64,000 bases of DNA from Torymus aiolomorphi (GCA_036365515.1 CM070873.1:87875948-87939947); one strand, 5' to 3'; positions 32,293 through 43,586 are shown, counted from the stretch's first letter. Notes: generated from the letters alone by a model not told the origin. Numbers and translations: made by a program.

Positions 32293-32367
32293 AGCGAGCG
32301 ATAGCGTAACGGATAGCATGCGTGTGTAGTAACCCAAGGGTTGTAGGTTCGATTCCCGGTTAGGTCA
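32293..32367 (+). other. tRNA-like module, left arm
   Basis: GCGAGCGATAGCGTAACGGA (D-arm/A-box region) and a perfect B-box GGTTCGATTCC stand at tRNA spacing. The ends GCGAGCG and GGTTAGG do not pair, so it cannot be a mature tRNA. Confidence 0.55.
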
Positions 32368-32580
32368 AAAAATTTTATGTAAAATTTTTTCTGCAACGAA
32401 AAAATTGCGATTAATATAGAAATAAATTCTAAATAATATGCGAGAATTGTAATAGTTATACTTTAGAGTATTGGATGTAATATGTATGGCTTTAAGTTCC
32501 AAAGTAATCTTTCAAGAACTTGAAAAAAGGTTCGTGAAAGGTTTCTTGAAAGATTACTAGAATCTTTCCTAGAAGCTTCT

Positions 32581-33360
32581 GAAAGATTGACAAATCTTTC
32601 ACAAAGCTTCCAGTTACTCTTTTAAAAACTTGATGAAAGGTCCTGAAAAGTTTTCCGGAAATATTAATAGATTTTTTTTTAAAGCTTTTGTCAGTAAATT
32701 GGGCGGAATTGTAAGCTTACAGGAATCTTTCATGTAAGCTTTCTGAAAGATTTCAATAAATCTATCAAAAACCTTACAAGGATCTTTACAGCTACTTTAC
32801 TAAAGTCTTGTTGAAAGATTTCCTGTAAACTTACCATATCCTTTCGAGAAAGCTACCTGAAAGATTGAAATATCTTTCGCAAAGCCTCCAGTTACTCTTT
32901 TAAAAACTTGAAACAAAGGTTCCTGAAAGTTTTCCGGGAATGTTAATACAATCTTTTCTGAAAGCTTTTTGCCAGTAAATTGGGTGGACATTTTGAGTTT
33001 TCAGGAATCTTCCATGTAAGCTTTCTGAAAGATTCAAATAAAGCTATCAAAAACCTTACAAAGATATTTATAGCTATCTTACTAAAGTCTTGTTGAAAGA
33101 TTCTCTGTAAACTTACCGTATTCTTTCAAGAAAGCTTCCGGAAAGTTTGACAAATCTTTCACAAAGCTTCTAGTTACTCTTTTAAAAGTTTGATGAAAGA
33201 TCCCGGAAAGCTTTCCGGGAAGATTAATAGAATCTTTCCTGAAAGCTTTTTGTGAGAAAAAAGGGCGGACATTTTGAGCTTTCAGGAATCTTCCATGTAA
33301 GCTTCCTGTAAGATTCCAAATCTTTCTTGGAAGCTTTCATGCTATGTGGGATATCTACTT
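32581..33360. repeat. ~280-bp tandem repeat, three units
   Basis: GAAAGATTGACAAATCTTTC followed by ACAAAGCTTCCAGTTACTC recurs at 32581, 32859 and 33141. Each unit also holds short inverted GAAAGCTT/AAGCTTTC motifs. No coding content. Confidence 0.75.
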
Positions 33361-33528
33361 CATCATTATAGCAGCCAAAATCAACATCTGGGGTAGTACA
33401 ACAAAGATTGTAGATTTGCGAAGTCACAGACGTCCGTTTCAGATAAGTTTCCTCTTCTTACTAAAAAGGCGTACACGTAACTTAACCTCCTAACCTTTCT
33501 ATTTTTTACCTTTTACTTGCATCGTTTC

Positions 33529-33631
33529 TAACCTTTAGAAGACGGGAAAACCCGTATACAGGTAAAGAACAAGGTAAAGTCCATGCAAGGTACTTAACCC
33601 GTATACGAGTTTTCCCGTTCTCTAGAGGTTA
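33529..33631. repeat. 103-bp inverted-repeat hairpin
   Basis: TAACCTTTAGAAGACGGGAA ... CCCGTATAC pairs with GTATACGAGTTTTCCCGTTC ... GAGGTTA. It is a small palindromic insertion or MITE. Confidence 0.65.
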
Positions 33632-34015
33632 AATGATAAAAGCTACGTACTCAGAAATAGTTTAAATTATATGATTTTGGGACAAATACTTTGTGAGATT
33701 TTTTAATTTTTCTTTTTCAGATACTGAAATAAACGGTATTCCCGATCTGTGTAGCTTTGCTCCAAGGTGGCAAATTACGAGTCCGCTGCCGTGTCGGTTC
33801 TTGGTGAAGGCGATTGGAAGCTCGCCGGCTGCCAGGTTGCGTCGGTCATCCCGCTGTCGCTGAAGGAGTATTCTCGTCAGTCCCCGGGTGATGGCTGTTC
33901 TACTCTCTCTCCAAATTGCAGACTCATACTTCTTATTCAGCTGAACTTTCGCATAAGTTTTACAGAAGTTTCGCAGAACTCCAAAATTCCGAGAACTCCG
34001 CTGTTGTTCCGCTCA

Positions 34016-34525
34016 TCAATCCGGTCGTCGCTGCTGCCTCGTTGATCGTGCTGCTTCGTCCCTACTTTTGCCTGGCAGGATTTCTTGATAGGAATTTTTC
34101 TGTTGGTCCCCGGCTCTATACTTCCCAGAAATCATGAGAGCTGCGGTTGCATCCTTCGCATCTGGTTCATTGTCCCCCACCTGTCGAGGTTTCTTGATGG
34201 GAATTTTCCCGTTAGTCTCCGGCCTGCTCTCGTTAATCCTGAGGCTGTTTGTCGTGTAATCAACGCTCATTTTGCTAAACTTCCCTGAAATCGAGGGCTT
34301 CGGACCACGCTTTCCGTGCCGGGCTAGATCTAACTTCCCTTCTCCAAGGGCTTCAGGTGCAAACTCTACAACCGGTTCCTTAAAACTAATATCCTTGTTT
34401 TCGAGGGCGATTGCGCTTTCCGCAACCGGTGTGTCAGTGTGATTAATCCCATGACTAGGATTATTAAGGTGTGGTATTGGTGCGGGTCCGTAGTCGTTCG
34501 TGAGTCCGTTGTTCATTCGTATCAA
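34016..34525 (-). pseudogene. Possible retroelement ORF1-like fragment
   Basis: A 169-codon open frame (MIRMNNGLTNDYGPAPIPHL ... GKRGPKPSISGKFSKM ... KIPIKKPRQVGDNEPDAKDA) is basic and polar, with uneven but non-repetitive composition. It looks like the disordered N-terminal part of a non-LTR ORF1, and the sequence downstream to about 33730 may continue it with frameshifts. I cannot match a family. It could also be a fortuitous frame. Confidence 0.35.
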
Positions 34526-34639
34526 GGTGTAAATGAACCTTGGCTAGATTCATAATTCTCGTTCCCTTCAGGAGGTTGCTCTCGAGATTTGGTATTTGAT
34601 TTAGTAAGGAGAAACACTTTTTCAATATTTTTCTCGGGG

Positions 34640-35027
34640 AACAATCCTTCCGGGTAGGGGAGGGGGTGAAAAAATGACAGGTTGTGAAATGAAATTTAAT
34701 AAAGATTTTAATGAATTCTTAATGAATGCTTTTTTCCAGTAGGTTTTTTAATAGAATTCTTAATGATAGCTTCATGTTATAACGAATGTCCGCCTCTAAA
34801 GCATTCATAAAGAATTCTCAATTTTAAAATTTGACTTTATACTTGCGCAAAAAAAATTGATAAAGAAATCATAAAGAATTCTTTATGTGCACTTTCTATA
34901 AAAGTTTAGAGAAATTATTTTTAAGATCTGTAAAGTGTATTCATATAAATTTTCGCATATCATTAGAAATTTTTTATAAATTAATCGCATTTTAATTATC
35001 GCAGAAAAAAACTTAACATAAAATTTT
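34640..35027. repeat. TAAAGAATTCTTTATGA-type repeats, left block
   Basis: Short self-complementary AAAGAATTCTT and TTAATGAATTC motifs recur. Similar AAAGAATACTTTATGAATAC repeats lie at 37455-37887 and 58871-59297. No gene. Confidence 0.5.
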
Positions 35028-35100
35028 CGCCCTAACCGAGAATCGAACCCACGACCCTTGGGTTACTACGCACGCACGCTATCCGTTACGCTATCGCTCG
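35028..35100 (-). other. tRNA-like module, right arm
   Basis: Inverted copy of 32293-32367. On the minus strand it reads GCGAGCGATAGCGTAACGGA ... GGGTTCGATTCTCGG. Both copies point inward. Confidence 0.55.
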
Positions 35101-35205
35101 CATGAAAGAATTTGGACATTTCCATCTACTTAAGCTGCATTATCCGTATTTATTCAATATTAAAATTTCATTTTAATTATTCATCTAATATATTAATGGT
35201 TTTTA

Positions 35206-35812
35206 ATAATTATTTATATTTACACAATATTTTAAGAAAATGAGTAAATTATGATAAGACGTTAATTAATTAAATTCGATTTACTTAAAATATTTAGTGC
35301 CGGTAAAGTAGAAATCTTTGGTATGAAAACGTCTATATTTTTTATTGAAATGAAATATTAGCTTTATTCTAAAGTGCTATCTAAAAGAAAGTTTAGATTT
35401 TTCAAATTTTCATTCTGTAAATATTTTCTTTCTTTAAGAAAATGGTTTTTTATTCCTGCTATGTCATCATCTTAATTAAACAATTTCGTAGTAAATTCTG
35501 AGATTCCTATATGTTATCAGCCCATGAATTTTATTTTTTTCATCACATCTAAACGAAAATTTTAGGAAAAAGCGTTCGCTCACGCCCCAAAACCCAATAA
35601 AAAAAATAAATTGTTTTTTTAATTAAATTTTTCAAATTAAAAAAAAAATAATTATTTTTACAATTATATTTGCTAAAAAATTAAATTGATATATTTTGAC
35701 TTAAATCTAGTATATTAAAAAAATCTTTAAAAAAATAAAATATAATAATATAGAAAACTTTTTAAAACTTAATGATTACTTTTTTATAATTTAGTAACAC
35801 ATCCCTGGTAGA
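35206..35812. other. AT-rich spacer, no gene
   Basis: Very AT-rich, no frame or terminal repeat recognised. It precedes the CCCTGGTAG element. Confidence 0.4.
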
Positions 35813-36051
35813 AATGGTAAACAACCGTTCGCCATCCGTTCACCAAATCGCAAAGGTTTGGCCAACCGTTTAACCAACGCTTGGTAATAATTACCGCTTA
35901 TTTCGTCACGGAATAAGCCTTGTGGTTGGCCAATGAATGCTATAATAAGAAAAGTGATTTCTTGACACAAATAAATGGCTCATTAGCTTCGTAAATGGTG
36001 GCCGATGACGGAGTCTAGGTGGTGCGCGCCGTAGGTTTGTGGCTCTAGGTG

Positions 36052-36798
36052 TTAAAACTCATCGAATACGTGGTCTAGGTCTTTGGAGTAGCCGATTACG
36101 GAGTCTAGGTGGTGCGCACCATAGGTTTTTGGTTGTAGGTGTTCGATCTCATCGAATGCGTCGTTTAGGTATTCAGGGTGATTGATTACGGAGTCTAGGT
36201 GGTGCGCTCCGTAGGTTCTTGGCTGTAGATGTTGGATCTCATCGAATACGTGGTCCAGGTGTTCGGGGTAGCCAATGACGATGTCTGGGTGGTGCGCTGC
36301 GTAGTTTTTTGCGTCTACGTGTCGGAATTCATTCCAAGCGTCGTCTATGTGTTCGGGATAGACGATGACGATGTCTAGGTGGTGCGCTCCGTAGTTTTTG
36401 GCATCTAGGTGTTGGAACACATCGAATGCGTGGTCTAGGTCTATGTGTTCGGGATAGACGATGACGATGTCTAGGTGGTGCGCTCCGTAGTTTTTGGCAT
36501 CTAGGTGTTTGAACACATCGAATGCGTGGTCTAGGTCTTTGAGGTAGCCGATGACGGAGTCTAGGTGGTGCGCACCGTAGGTTCGTGGCTTTAGATGTTG
36601 GATATCATCGAATACGTGGGCCAGGTGTTCGGGGTAGCCAATGACGATGTCTTGGTGTTGCGTTGCGTAGTTTTTTGCGTCTACGTGTCGGAATGCATTC
36701 CATGCGTGGCTTAGATGGTCGGGGTAGCTGATGGCGGTGTCTAGGTAATGCGCTCCGTAGTTTTCCTCGTCCACCACGTTTGCGATGCATTCCAACAC
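36052..36798 (-). CDS. 248-codon frame of 30-residue repeats (minus strand)
   Basis: About eight units of 90 bp each encode 30 residues. A-type units (HLDAKNYGAHHLDIVIGYPE) and B-type units (HLQPRTYGAHHLDSVIGYPK) tend to alternate. HLD recurs about every ten residues. There is no stop codon over 248 codons, but a 90-bp unit keeps any open frame open. The upstream start (MLECIANVVDEEN) lies at the array axis. No signal peptide, promoter or known domain is seen. It may be a non-coding minisatellite; selection on the protein is untested. Confidence 0.35.
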   Translation of the reverse strand: MLECIANVVDEENYGAHYLDTAISYPDHLSHAWNAFRHVDAKNYATQHQDIVIGYPEHLAHVFDDIQHLKPRTYGAHHLDSVIGYLKDLDHAFDVFKHLDAKNYGAHHLDIVIVYPEHIDLDHAFDVFQHLDAKNYGAHHLDIVIVYPEHIDDAWNEFRHVDAKNYAAHHPDIVIGYPEHLDHVFDEIQHLQPRTYGAHHLDSVINHPEYLNDAFDEIEHLQPKTYGAHHLDSVIGYSKDLDHVFDEF

Positions 36799-37245
36799 CT
36801 AGAGCCAAATAACTATGGAGCGCACTACCTAAATATCATGATCAGCTCTTCCAAAAACCTAGACCATGCATTCGATGTGTTTCAATACCTAGATGCAAAA
36901 AACTACGGATCGCACAACCTAGACATTGTTTTCGGCTACCCCGAACACTTGGGCCACGTATTCGATAAGATCCACCACCTACAGCCAAAAACCTTCGGTG
37001 CGCACCACCTAGACTCCGTAATCGGTCACCCGGAACACCTAGACGACGCATTCGATAAGTTCCAATACCTAGAGCCACAAACCTACAGTACGCACCACGT
37101 AGACTCCGTGATCGGCTACCCAGACCACTTAGACCACACATGGAATGCATTCCGACAGCTAGATGCAAAAAACTGCGGAGTGTACCACCTAGACATCGTC
37201 ATCGGCTACCCCGAACACCTGGGCCACGTATTAGATTCACCCTGA
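36748..37245 (+). CDS. 165-codon frame of 30-residue repeats (plus strand)
   Basis: This is the other arm of the inverted array. It starts MRSVVFLVHHVCDAFQHLEP at the axis and runs through about five units, with HLD replaced by YLD in places. It ends at TGA near 37243. The identical start and axis occur at 46457. Translation is unproven. Confidence 0.35.
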   Translation: MRSVVFLVHHVCDAFQHLEPNNYGAHYLNIMISSSKNLDHAFDVFQYLDAKNYGSHNLDIVFGYPEHLGHVFDKIHHLQPKTFGAHHLDSVIGHPEHLDDAFDKFQYLEPQTYSTHHVDSVIGYPDHLDHTWNAFRQLDAKNCGVYHLDIVIGYPEHLGHVLDSP

Positions 37246-37454
37246 GATCTTAACGCATAAAACTACGGATGGTACCACCTAGAGTCCATCATTGGCCACC
37301 CCAAAGACCTAGTCCACGCATTCTATGCTTTTAATTATGGATAGTTCACCATCCACTGGCCAACTGTTCGTCAATATTTTTGTTATTCGTTGGCCAAAAA
37401 GATTGTCCAACCGTTGCAGTTAAGCCATTTTGGTTGAGTTATTTTCTACCAGGG

Positions 37455-37887
37455 CATTGATAATAAAAATTCATTCATAAAGAATACTTTATGAAGACTT
37501 TTATTAATTGGTATCATTTGGTTTTTAATTAATTTCTTCACAAAGAGTTCTTTATGAATACTTTTATTAATTGGTTATATCATTTGGTTTGTAATTAATT
37601 TCTTCATAAAGAATACTTTATGAATACTTTTACTGCGAACATGAAATACCTCGCTTATGGTTGACGCCACTTTGTATTTCATAATTTAGTTCATAATGAA
37701 TACTTTATGAATCCTTTTATTACAATTACAAAATGCTTTGCTTACGGTTGATACCATTTTATATTTTTAAAAATTTGTTCACTAAGATTACTTTATGAAT
37801 ACTTTTTGAATACAATAATTTTTTATTTATGGCGGACATTAGAAAATTCTTTATGAATACTTTTTTTTCAGAGTGTGCTTATCGGGA
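37455..37887. repeat. AAAGAATACTTTATGAATAC repeats ending at TTATCGGG
   Basis: Several copies of a ~80-bp unit with ATAAAGAATACTTTATGAAT lie directly right of the CCCTGGTAG element. The block ends CAGAGTGTGCTTATCGGG at 37887. The copy at 58871-59297 ends at the same words, so both share a right boundary. Confidence 0.7.
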
Positions 37888-38548
37888 AGAGTAGTGAATA
37901 ACAACAATTGCTGCAGATTTGTCTCTTATTTGTTAATGTTTTTTTGTGTCATCTATTTATTAGTCATATGTGGGTTCTAGGTGCTCATCTTTCCTCGCTT
38001 GTCTCCCAGATCAGTGACTGATTTGCTCATGTGCTTTGTTGATCCCTAGGCTGAGGCAGTCCCTGACATTGAGACACAAGTGACAGACTCTGTCAGTAGT
38101 TACCTCCCAGATGGCTGTTAAATGATTCTGAGCAGACTGGCATCCATGGAGTAGTGCCCGCTCTGGGCCATCCAGTCTCATTTTGTAGTTTCTGCAGCTC
38201 TATCAGTGGTCTTCAAGTGTTAGTGCTTTAAAATGTGAGCAGATAGATAATTAGGAACTGGGTGATATTAGAAAAGTGCTGTGTGTGTGGTTAAATGCGA
38301 TACGGGTAGGTATACACCATCTGGGAGGGAAAGATTGGCGGAGACATTCACTCGTGTCTCACTATCAGGGCAGCCCCAGCCTCTAGAGATCGACAAAGTG
38401 CAAGCAGTATATCAGCCACTACTCTAGGAGCCAAGCAATGAGAGTTGAGCACCTAAAAACCACATATGACTAATAAATAGATGGAGTAAAAAACATTACT
38501 ATACGAAAGGAGAGTCTGCAGCAATGGTTGTTGTTCACTCTCCTCGCT
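37885..38548. repeat. Imperfect palindrome, ~660 bp
   Basis: ATCTATTTATTAGTCATATG near 37951 pairs with CATATGACTAATAAATAGAT near 38464, and TAACAACAATTGCTGCAG near 37898 pairs with CTGCAGCAATGGTTGTTG near 38515. The axis is near 38217. No coding content. Confidence 0.7.
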
Positions 38549-38782
38549 GCACCTGCAAAAAAAAAGAAGTATCCTCAGCCCGTTTATCAAAGAGGTTAGG
38601 AACATAAAAGAGCTTACCAAATCCGCTCCCGTCACTGTCTCTGAAGCACCACCACTAGCCGACGGGCACTACGAGGGAAAAGATGTCCACTGGAACCTCG
38701 CACTTCAACAGCCGTAGTCATCGTCGAGAACGTCAGGAGCCAGGTGATGCGATTGTATACAATAGGTATTATATGCGCGCAC
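38549..38782. other. Spacer, no gene seen
   Basis: No recognised feature between the palindrome and the hAT-type MITE. Confidence 0.35.
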
Positions 38783-39050
38783 GGTAGCGCCATAGACTTA
38801 TACTCATAGACTGCGCGCTCCCGTGTAACGCGCTGAAGTCGGGCAAGAGAGAAAGGGTAATAGCTGTGGTGATGCTCTCTCTTTCTAATGGGCGCTTGGT
38901 GGGGGAGAGTGTTCCCCTCAACGCCCTCTCCTCTTCTGCCATCACCATTTCCCCTCTACCCCCACCACTGTAGGTGTGCGAGAGAGATAGCATGTCCACG
39001 CGCCACCATCTTGGGCTTCACACCGCCCGTAAGAGCGCGCAGTCTATGAG

Positions 39051-39329
39051 CTTTTTTTTCTCCTTCTGGTTATCCCTTAGTCGGGTATATACCGTTTATC
39101 ACATATGTTTCAAAACTTTTGACTTGTTAGAAACGTTTTCTGACCATAGTAGTGAGGTGATTTTGAATCATTGGTGAAAGACCCGCCAATCTTCTTGAAA
39201 TTGAAATAGGCCACTGGAGATCGTAGAAATGACTAGTCTCTGGCCAAAAACCTACTTATATGGTAGCTGAAAAATGGTAGAACCTTCTTCGTTAGGATTA
39301 GATCAAAATATCAACTAAAGTACTCCCGA
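39051..39329 (-). other. 3' untranslated region of the LINE
   Basis: This follows the ORF2 stop and ends at a short A-run (T-run on the plus strand at 39052-39059), next to the target duplication. No conserved structure is recognised. Confidence 0.6.
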
Positions 39330-42072
39330 TTATACAGGGATCTGCCCCTCATTAATAAAAGAAAGTAAGGAAAAAAAGATTTCGGGATGGCTAAAGGCAA
39401 GTTTGACGATATCAACACCCCGGGGAATGTTTTTAAGATGGCATTCAGATAGACAATTCCCCCTAAAAGAATCCAATTCCTTACATTCCCATACCAGATG
39501 ATGGCTAGAGTGGGCATCATGACCACAGGAGCACATCTCCTCCACCAAGAACCCTTTTGAAAAAAGGTGGGCTCTAGTTCTGTTATGTCCACTTCTGAGT
39601 CTATTTAATGTAAATATGTCCTCCTTGCTCAAGTCTCCCCTGTTACCAAACCACGGGGAAAAAGAAAAATCCTGTGCATGACCCATATACCTCCTCCCCT
39701 TGTTGGATTGACCATAGTCCCTACCAAAAGAAGACATTCTACTAATAATTCTCTGCTTCAACATAGGAGAAAAATCCTGAAAACATGGGAGACATACAGA
39801 CGAGAGGCTAGAGGTGCAACCCAATTTTGCAGTGATGTCAGCCTTGGTACCATTTGGGATAGTAAAGGCTTTTGGCCTCCAATAGATGTGAACAGACCCA
39901 TTTCTAGAACCAAACTCATGCATTTTAGATCAGATGAGACTAGCCAAGGGGTGCATCCTAGAATTTAGGCCATTGGACTTTAGTGCCATAGCAGCTGATA
40001 ATGAGTCAGTAAAAACCACAATATGCGGAAATGAAGTTAACCTATCATCAAAAATTCCCTCTAGAATAGCCCCCAATTCGCAAGACAAAACAGAAAGAAG
40101 ATTAGAGGCTTTCAATGAAGACGAAGCACCAAGTGGCTCAATGAAAAAACCAATACCTCTCTCCCTATTACCACTACAAGAGCCATCTGTATGGATGATG
40201 ATAGAGTCTGCATACAGAGCCTCCAAAAGGTTAGAGTAGTGGACCTCGTTGGGTACCTTATTTCTATGTCTGCCCCATTCAGTATTCACCAAGTGCTCCA
40301 AAAATAATCCCTCAAAAGGAACTAAGAATGTCGGTATGAGAGAAAATCTTGACTGAGATTTTATCAAAGGAGACAAATCTAGCCAACAATCATAAAGCAA
40401 GCCAAAGCTGCTGATACGAGTTGAGTTTGGATTTTTCTTAGGTTTGGGAAGGTACCTCTGCATATACTGAATCTTGGGTATTAACATACTTGAAGTAAGG
40501 GAAAAATTCCTACACAACATCCTCTCTACGAATCCTAAGAATCCTAAGGGTAGGAACACCCGCTAAATGATAAAGAACATTTACAGGGGTGGTCCCCAAT
40601 ACTCCCAAGACATATCCTGAGGGCAGTATTTTGGAGTACCTGTAGTTTAGCAAGGGAATGATAGTTTGCATTGGCGAATAGGTAAGAAGCCCAGTCCATT
40701 TTAGGTCTGACAATGGTTTTATAGAAGGTAACAGTCGTCTGGGGCTGGATTCCCCAGCTCATATGGCACAGAGAAGCCAATATATTTATGCCCAGACGAA
40801 CAGATTTTATAACTTTGGCAATGTGGGCCTTCCAGCCAAGATTATAATCCCAAGTGACTCCCAGATATTGGAAGCAATGCCCATTAGAGATGGTTAAATT
40901 GTTAAGGGTAATCCTATGAGAGTCATAAGCTATACTCTCCGCATTGGAGCCCAAAAAACTAAGGGAACACTTAGGAATAGCAACCCTTAGGCTTTTGGAG
41001 GCCAGCCACCCATTAAGTAACCAAAGGCTAGTAGAAAGAAGATCTACTACCTTCTCCGGAGACTCATCACTGCAATAGAGCAGTAGATCGTCAGCAAAGC
41101 CCAAGCATCTAGTATTCAGATGCACGTGGAGTGTGATGTCACTAATGTAGATATTAAATAATAGGGGGGAGAGAATACAACCTTGAGGGTGACCCTTGTT
41201 TGTGTTATCTGTAGCAAATAATGAGCTGTTAAAAAAACCTACAATTTTCCTATTGAGAATTAAATTTGACACAAATTTTCTAATGCGAGCTGGAATGTCG
41301 AGATCCAACATTCTCTTCAAAAGGACCCCAAGATGAACATTGTCATAAGCCCCCTCGATATCCAGACCCAGGACCCCAAGAACTTTCTTCCTCTTTCTAG
41401 CAACAATCGAGTTGAGATAAGCGGACCCAAACAATCATGGCAGGACCTACCACGTCTGAAACCATTAAAAAATCTAGAAAAGAGGTGGTTCCTTTCACAC
41501 CACCACATTAGGCGATCATTAATGATTCTCTCAAACGTTTTCAAAAGCGTGGATGCAAGGGCAATAGGACGAAAACCTTTATCCGCTCCCTTAGGTATGA
41601 AACACACTTTGAACTCCTTCCAGCTATTCGGATAATCTCCTGACGATAAAATAAAATTGTAGAAAGAGGTAAACCAAATCAATGCCTGTTGAGGTAATCT
41701 TTTTAACAGGGAATAAGGAATGCCATCCAAACCGGTAGCTGATGTTCCCTTGGAAGATTTTATAGAGAGGTAAAAAGAAAATTTTAAGGCTACACATTCC
41801 AGGCAGGTCCTTTGGAACAAAGTTGAGGGGGAGAGTCTTGAAATGAAAAGATTTTTTGATAAAAACTAACAATCCCCCTCCCCTCCATCCTTAGAACACT
41901 CTGTTCTATCTCTTCTGACTAAGAGGTATCCATTTACGGAAGGCGAACGATCAGATTCCATCAACTTAGACTCCGAAAGACATACAATGTCCGATTTAAG
42001 AATCGAATTTGAGACTGATGACCATTTAAGTGTAATGCCATTGATATTATGGTAAACAATGGAATCAGTCAT
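39330..42072 (-). pseudogene. LINE ORF2: endonuclease remnant, reverse transcriptase, RNase H
   Basis: From ATG 42072, the first ~70 residues match the start of an APE-type endonuclease (IVYHNINGI, DIVCLSESKL, LVRRDRTE). Most of the nuclease and the start of RT are then missing near 41866. RT spans 41820-40544: TGLDGIPYSLLKRLP, FRPIALASTLLKTFERIIND, LGLDIEGAYDNV, HPQGCILSPLLFNIY and catalytic GFADDLLLY. RNase H spans 40559-39930: IIHTDGSCSG, SCELGAILEGI and VFTDSLSAA. A C-terminal segment (39923-39330) has RLRSGHNRTRAHLF and the zinc-like CSCGHDAHSSHHLVWEC. Breaks near 41317-41434, 40550 and 39925 show frameshifts. The protein would nick DNA and prime reverse transcription there. Confidence 0.85.
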
Positions 42073-43586
42073 AATTAAACTTGCGATTTCCTCGGTTTTT
42101 TCTCCCACTATCAGCTTGAGAAGAGTGCTCCTGCGGGTAAGAGAGTTTTCCAGACGGATTGGAATGATTTTTTTTCCTTTTCAGAATCTTTTTTTGATGA
42201 TAAGGTTTAAGATATGGGGGTCTCGATGTATTCAAATCCTCAGAATTTGAGGATTTATTGATTGTTGAAAGTGAGTGGGAGAAAATATCTCCACTATCGG
42301 CAGTCGGACTATGCGGGGAAAGGGAATTTCGGGAGGCAATAGGTTCAGAGGCAATTTCCTCAATGTGATCAGGAGGGTCTAAAAGAACAGCAGGAGCAGG
42401 GAATGGATAGGAGGCAACGTCAGAGGGATCAGTGGGTAACGCCGGAATATCAATAGGTTTGAGTAGATGAATAACATTGTCCACGGCAGGACTGGTCTTA
42501 GAAGTAAACTTCTCAGCTGGTGAAGCAAGACTGAGCAATGTCGTTGGGAACAGCGGCGTTTTCAGAGATAGATGGACCTAATTGATAATCTAAAAGGGTC
42601 CGAGCGATGCTATCAATATAGGGGTTGGGAAAGTCAACAAGATTGGGGTTAGAATTGTTAACTGAAGAAAGTGATTGAAGGTACCTTTGTTTAGCTATAA
42701 ACATAGCCTAAGGTTTGCTAATATTGAGAAAGGTGCTAATGACGTTGACCTCCCTGTGAAATTCAAAGAAGATGCAATCCTTGCTAGAAGTAGGATGCCT
42801 CTTATAATAATTCACGCACCGAGGGTTAAGGTTGCAATCACCAGTGTGGTGTTCACTACATTGGACACACGAGACAAGGTTGTTGCAAAAATTAGTACCG
42901 TGTTCGTATTGCTGGCACTTATAGCACCTCAGAACAGACGAAACGTGTTGAAAAACCTTCTTGAAAACTCCAAAGATGCTAATGAACTTCGGAAGGGGGC
43001 CTGTACAGAAGATCTTGACTTTGCTGAGATTAATGTTGAAATTCCCTACGTCCGATGTAGAAACTCTGGAGATTGTATCAAGTTTTTGAATGGACTCTCC
43101 CTGGGGGCAAACAATACCACTGGCCAGTTCCTCCACAGTGATTTCCGGAGGGATATCCAGGAGGACACCCACATTGAACAGCCTCACGTCCGGAATGTAG
43201 GCTCGCCAATGAGGGTCTACCCGAAGAACTCCCCGATCAACAAAATCGTTGGCCTCGGAAGATGAGTTGAACGCCAGGGAGTATTTTTTCTTACCCTCCC
43301 TTTGTAAGAAAAAGACACGAAAACCCGCAGAAAAGATCCTCGAGCCAATAGATAGAATGTGTAAATTGCCAATGTTGTTATCTGGGTTTGAATCTAAAAT
43401 GAAGACCAAAAACGGGCCCTCGAAGTCAGATGGGTATCTATTGTCCTTTTGAGAAGAGTAGTCCGGGAAAGAAGATTCAAAGGGGTTATTAGGAGGGAGA
43501 TGTGAACTATTGAGGTTATGGCTGCGATTTGAAAACGAGCTATGATTAGAATCCAAATTGGTAGATGCAGGCGCTAGAGGAAGCAT
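42065..43586 (-). pseudogene. LINE ORF1 (Gag-like, zinc knuckles)
   Basis: It starts MLPLAPASTNLDSNHSSFSN at 43586 after a short Ser/Asn-rich head. A structured part follows (GPFLVFILDSNPDNNIGNLH ... VDPHWRAYIPDVRLFNVGVL). Then come three zinc-knuckle-like clusters: CYKCQQYEHGTNFC, CVQCSEHHTGDC and a decayed CVNYYKRHPTSSKDC. Frame changes occur near 42706 and 42520, so it is read as 43586-42708, 42704-42513 and 42538-42065. ORF1 proteins of this group bind element RNA. The stop TGA (42067-42065) overlaps the ORF2 start ATG (42072-42070), suggesting coupled translation in the intact element. Confidence 0.8.

Larger units (their letters stand above)
32150..35205. mobile_element. ~3-kb element with inverted ends carrying tRNA-like modules
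   Basis: CCATTAATATTTTAGATGAA near 32165 pairs with TTCATCTAATATATTAATGG near 35180, and the arms extend inward through a tRNA-like module to about 32460 and 34985. The interior holds ~280-bp tandem repeats, a hairpin and a possible ORF1-like frame. The outermost boundaries are uncertain. CGGTAA(G/A)GTAG occurs in direct orientation just outside both ends (32112 and 35300). Confidence 0.65.
35813..37454. mobile_element. 1642-bp element with CCCTGGTAGAAA ends and 90-bp repeat arrays
   Basis: The inverted ends CCCTGGTAGAAA and TTTCTACCAGGG are flanked by CAT on both sides, a possible 3-bp duplication. Subterminal regions carry several CCAACCGTT motifs. The core is a 90-bp tandem array, on the minus strand left of about 36780 and on the plus strand to the right. 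No transposase is seen. The right part recurs at 58329-58870 and the right half with the axis at 46453-47210. Confidence 0.7.

Noticed and set aside
32293..32367. A functional tRNA gene
   Set aside because: A and B boxes are good but the acceptor stem does not pair, and an inverted copy sits in the other arm of the element.
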